From DAOVQB01 sp023128935 (GTDB lineage: Bacteria > Eisenbacteria > RBG-16-71-46 > CAIMUX01 > WJJG01), in assembly GCA_030628905.1 (NCBI GenBank), contig DAOVQB010000098.1, forward strand, positions 1-15,476: a stretch of 15,476 nt of DNA, given 5' to 3'. How positions within the stretch are numbered: the first letter of the stretch is position 1; every line of letters begins with the position of its first letter. Both the position numbers and the translations under genes were made by a program. The notes beneath the pieces are model-generated. The model saw only the letters and a program-made list of their open reading frames with translations, made no database searches and was not told the origin of the DNA. Of this stretch, positions 13,667 to 15,476 are shown in pieces.

Positions 13667-14315
13667 GGCCTACGCTGAGATCCTTGCAGGGGCGCAGGAT
13701 GCTCTCCGCTCAGGCGGCGTTCTGCTCCTTCCAGCCGAGGGACTCTATGGCCTGCATATCTTGGCCCCCGTGTTCCGCCCTCAGACTACAAAGGGGGGCG
13801 CACAAGTGGTCTCTGCGCCTGAGCGCACCGCGCAGCAGGCTCTCGCGCGGCTTCGCAAGATCAAGGGAGATCCGTCAGCGCGGCCCTATATTCTGCTGGT
13901 CGGATCGCTGGAGCAGGCCATGGCCCTGGTGATCAACCTACCGGAGTCCAATGAGCGCTGGATGCGGGAGGCATGGCCGGGGCCGCTTACGCTACTTCTG
14001 CCTGCAGCTGTAAATCTGCCCGAGTGGCTGGTTAAGGGGGGGCGTGTTGCCGTGCGCTGCCCAGGCAGGCGGCTACTACGGGATCTGGCGCTCTCTCTTG
14101 AAGAGCCGCTCATCTCGACAAGCGCAAATCGCGCGGGAGGCAAGGCGCCTGCCGACTTCAAGGACGTGGAGCCGGGCGTTCTGGCTGCTTGTGATTTGGC
14201 CGTGGATGCGGGAGTGCTGGCCGGATCGGGATCAACCTTGGCCCGTGTTGAATCTGATGGAGCATTGACGATCCTGCGCCCTGGGCTATGGGTGCCCAAG
14301 GACGGAGAAGTTTAG
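13629..14315 (+). CDS. tsaC: YrdC/Sua5-family L-threonylcarbamoyladenylate synthase-like protein, probable ATT start
   Basis: 228 residues from the proposed ATT. TsaC/Sua5 makes threonylcarbamoyl-AMP from threonine, bicarbonate and ATP for the t6A37 modification of ANN-decoding tRNAs. Seen: 'GGVLLLPAEGLYGL' (P35 onward), matching the family's 'GG.v..PTeTvYGLg'; 'IKGDPSARPYILLV' (K79), matching 'iKGRDPSKPL..l'; 'WPGPLTLLLPA'; 'GRVAVRCPGRRLLRDL'; 'PLISTSANRAGGKAPADF', with S163, S165 and N167 of the S.SAN motif; and 'GSTLARVESDGALTILRPG'. Differences: T after the first P is A; the arginine of the K-x-R motif is missing or displaced to R85; and about 20 extra residues lie between 'YGL' and the K motif. 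Residues 1-22 precede the fold and end in a helix-like stretch. Fold assignment is strong. Activity as TsaC is likely but less sure because of these changes. Confidence 0.85.
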   Translation: MPKIHRLREGQLEAYAEILAGAQDALRSGGVLLLPAEGLYGLHILAPVFRPQTTKGGAQVVSAPERTAQQALARLRKIKGDPSARPYILLVGSLEQAMALVINLPESNERWMREAWPGPLTLLLPAAVNLPEWLVKGGRVAVRCPGRRLLRDLALSLEEPLISTSANRAGGKAPADFKDVEPGVLAACDLAVDAGVLAGSGSTLARVESDGALTILRPGLWVPKDGEV

Positions 14316-14364
14316 GGGCTCGCGCAAGCCCTTAGGGTCGCTACCCAGAATGGATCTGCGACCC
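14313..14364. terminator. Two hairpins in the convergent gap after tsaC-like gene
   Basis: The first, TAGGGGCT (14313-14320) with AGCCCTTA (14327-14334), pairs over 8 bp with one G-U and a 6-nt loop, and includes the tsaC-like stop codon. The second, GGGTCGC (14335-14341) with GCGACCC (14358-14364), is a perfect 7-bp stem with a 16-nt loop. The two abut without a spacer. Neither is followed by a T-run, so Rho-independent termination would be non-classical, but the place between two convergent genes fits a bidirectional terminator. Confidence 0.45.
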
Positions 14365-14370
14365 GAGCCG

Positions 14371-15476
14371 TTAGGGCATATAGGGAAAGGCGCCGATATC
14401 TGTGCCATTCTCGCCGGTGCCCCGGCAGGGGCTATCGGCGCGCAGATGGAAATCGCCTTCAATGTGCTTGGGTGGATTCGGTGTCTGAACGAAGTGCGGG
14501 TCCTCCGAGAAGTTCGATCCGTGAATGCTGATTCCATCTAGTTCAATCTCATCAGCAAGTGGCGTCTCCGGGCACCCGCAATGGTCCCCGAAATTGATGT
14601 TGTTTCCAACGCTGTCATTGTATTTGATGTCCAGTGAAACCTGATTGTAGTGACGCAGGAGGCCTTGGAGGTTCCAATAGAAGATATTGTTCACTACGCG
14701 CATGTCTGGATCCGGTGGGGATTCGTGGATATAGAGTGCTGCTGGGTCGTTGTTGTAGAACGTGTTGTTGACCACCCAGCCCTGCGTGTTGCGGGCATAC
14801 TCGAGAGCGCCCCCAAACGGGGCGGCGGAGGCGGGAATGTACCCGTTGATGATCAGGCAGTGATCGATGTCACAGCGGACGGTGGTACCTCCGCCGCTGC
14901 GCGTGACCACAAGACTGCCGGCATTTGCCAGATCGATCACAGCGCCGTTTCCACGGATACAGGTGTCGATCTCGATGGGAATCTGCTCATCGACGCGATA
15001 GGTATAGGCGGGATTGAGCTCTATATAGCGCGTGAAGTGAAAGCCATTGTGATCTCCGGGCCCTGCAGCGGCCAGGACGTCGCCCAAGGGGACGTCGCCC
15101 GACCATAGAACTGTGACCATAATATCCTCTGCATGTCCGACATTGCCCGCGCGATCGGTTGCACTCGCCTGCAGAATGTGAATATCGCCTGAGATTGGCG
15201 GGGGGAGGATCCAGAGTTCTTCATAGGGTGCCAGGCTGTCTGCTGCGAGGAATTCTCCATCGACCATGAATATAACGCAGGCGATGTCCCGATCATCGGT
15301 CGCTTCAACACAAATGGTGATATCCTCAACAAGCTGAGCGCTATCGGCGGGCTGCGTGATCTGAACGATGGGCGCGGTCGTGTCCGGTTCTGCCGGGGCC
15401 AGCACAGTTATGGTGACAAGGTCCGAGTTGCCAACGTTCCCCGCCAGGTCTGTTGCCTCTGCCCACAGCGTGTGCA
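14371..15476 (-). CDS. Ig-like repeat plus parallel beta-helix protein, C-terminal part
   Basis: The minus-strand frame is open to the right edge, so the N-terminus is missing; about 368 residues are present. Order from the edge: the end of one Ig-like repeat ('HTLWAEATDLAGNVGNSDLVTITVL'-type, 15403-15474); a second Ig-like repeat of the same style (about 15090-15380, 'APIVQITQPADSAQLVEDITICVEATDD' to 'ASATDRAGNVGHAEDIMVTVL'); then a right-handed beta-helix region (about 14371-15060) with the usual 'VIDLANAGSLVV', 'CLIINGYI', 'WVVNNTFYNND' and 'RVVNNIFYWN' rungs. It ends 'GDFHLRADSPCRGTGENGTDIGAFPYMP', the end motif of many secreted beta-helix proteins in FCB-type bacteria. An internal GTG at 15405 is not a likely start because homologous sequence continues upstream. 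No type IX sorting domain or anchor follows the beta-helix. It is probably a secreted or surface protein; polysaccharide binding or lyase activity is possible but no catalytic residues could be assigned. Confidence 0.8.
   Translation of the reverse strand, partial: HTLWAEATDLAGNVGNSDLVTITVLAPAEPDTTAPIVQITQPADSAQLVEDITICVEATDDRDIACVIFMVDGEFLAADSLAPYEELWILPPPISGDIHILQASATDRAGNVGHAEDIMVTVLWSGDVPLGDVLAAAGPGDHNGFHFTRYIELNPAYTYRVDEQIPIEIDTCIRGNGAVIDLANAGSLVVTRSGGGTTVRCDIDHCLIINGYIPASAAPFGGALEYARNTQGWVVNNTFYNNDPAALYIHESPPDPDMRVVNNIFYWNLQGLLRHYNQVSLDIKYNDSVGNNINFGDHCGCPETPLADEIELDGISIHGSNFSEDPHFVQTPNPPKHIEGDFHLRADSPCRGTGENGTDIGAFPYMP

Noticed and set aside
13663..13932. Plus-strand 89-codon frame with ATG at 13663 overlapping the tsaC-like gene
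   Set aside because: It offers an ATG but in the wrong frame. The conserved YrdC sequence is read in the frame starting at 13629.
14650..15108. Plus-strand 152-codon open frame opposite the beta-helix gene
   Set aside because: The minus strand reads as a continuous beta-helix and Ig-like protein; the plus-strand product shows no such pattern and has no supporting context.
1..15476. Search for a defence island, mobile element, CRISPR array, tRNA or rRNA
   Set aside because: No transposase, integrase, phage or nuclease-type genes, no regularly spaced repeats, and no cloverleaf or rRNA signature were seen. The content is housekeeping genes plus one surface protein.

Overview
The window is a GC-rich stretch of bacterial chromosome, about 15.5 kb, packed with housekeeping genes. 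An Omp85 outer-membrane barrel followed by a TamB-type protein means a diderm (Gram-negative) cell. A GatCAB amidotransferase means that Asn-tRNA and/or Gln-tRNA is made by the indirect route. Ig-like repeats plus a beta-helix ending in a 'GDFHL..DSPC.GTG....DIGAFPY' tail, together with a bacterial deoxyhypusine-synthase-like gene, suggest an uncultured FCB-type or neighbouring phylum (Eisenbacteria, Krumholzibacteriota or Latescibacterota are candidates). This placement is an inference from gene style, not a phylogeny.

Layout. (1) Positions 2-4606: the C-terminal end of an Omp85 (BamA/TamA) barrel and a complete TamB-like periplasm-spanning protein, probably co-transcribed for envelope biogenesis. 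(2) Positions 4596-12224: a tight same-strand run of uvrD/pcrA helicase, gatC, gatA, gatB, purD and a purE-like gene. Most joints overlap or are under 30 nt (tamB/uvrD 11 nt overlap, gatC/gatA 26 nt overlap, gatB/purD 4 nt ATGA overlap); only purD/purE has a real gap (106 nt). (3) Positions 12267-13373, minus strand: a deoxyhypusine-synthase-family protein whose catalytic lysine position reads alanine. (4) Positions 13463-14315, plus strand: a small charged ORF overlapping a YrdC/Sua5-family gene (tsaC-like) that has no ATG, GTG or TTG start ahead of its conserved core and appears to use ATT after a perfect Shine-Dalgarno. (5) Positions 14371-15476, minus strand, cut by the right edge: a secreted-type protein with Ig-like domains and a parallel beta-helix.

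I found no CRISPR array, insertion sequence, phage gene, tRNA or rRNA, and no obviously new multi-gene defence or metabolic system. The points worth a second look are molecular oddities in ordinary genes: an in-frame 24-nt minisatellite inserted in GatA, a lysine-less DHS homologue, a PurE with LarB-like replacements at an active-site histidine, a probable ATT start codon for the TsaC-like gene, and a strong hairpin in an extended GatC tail next to the gatA start.
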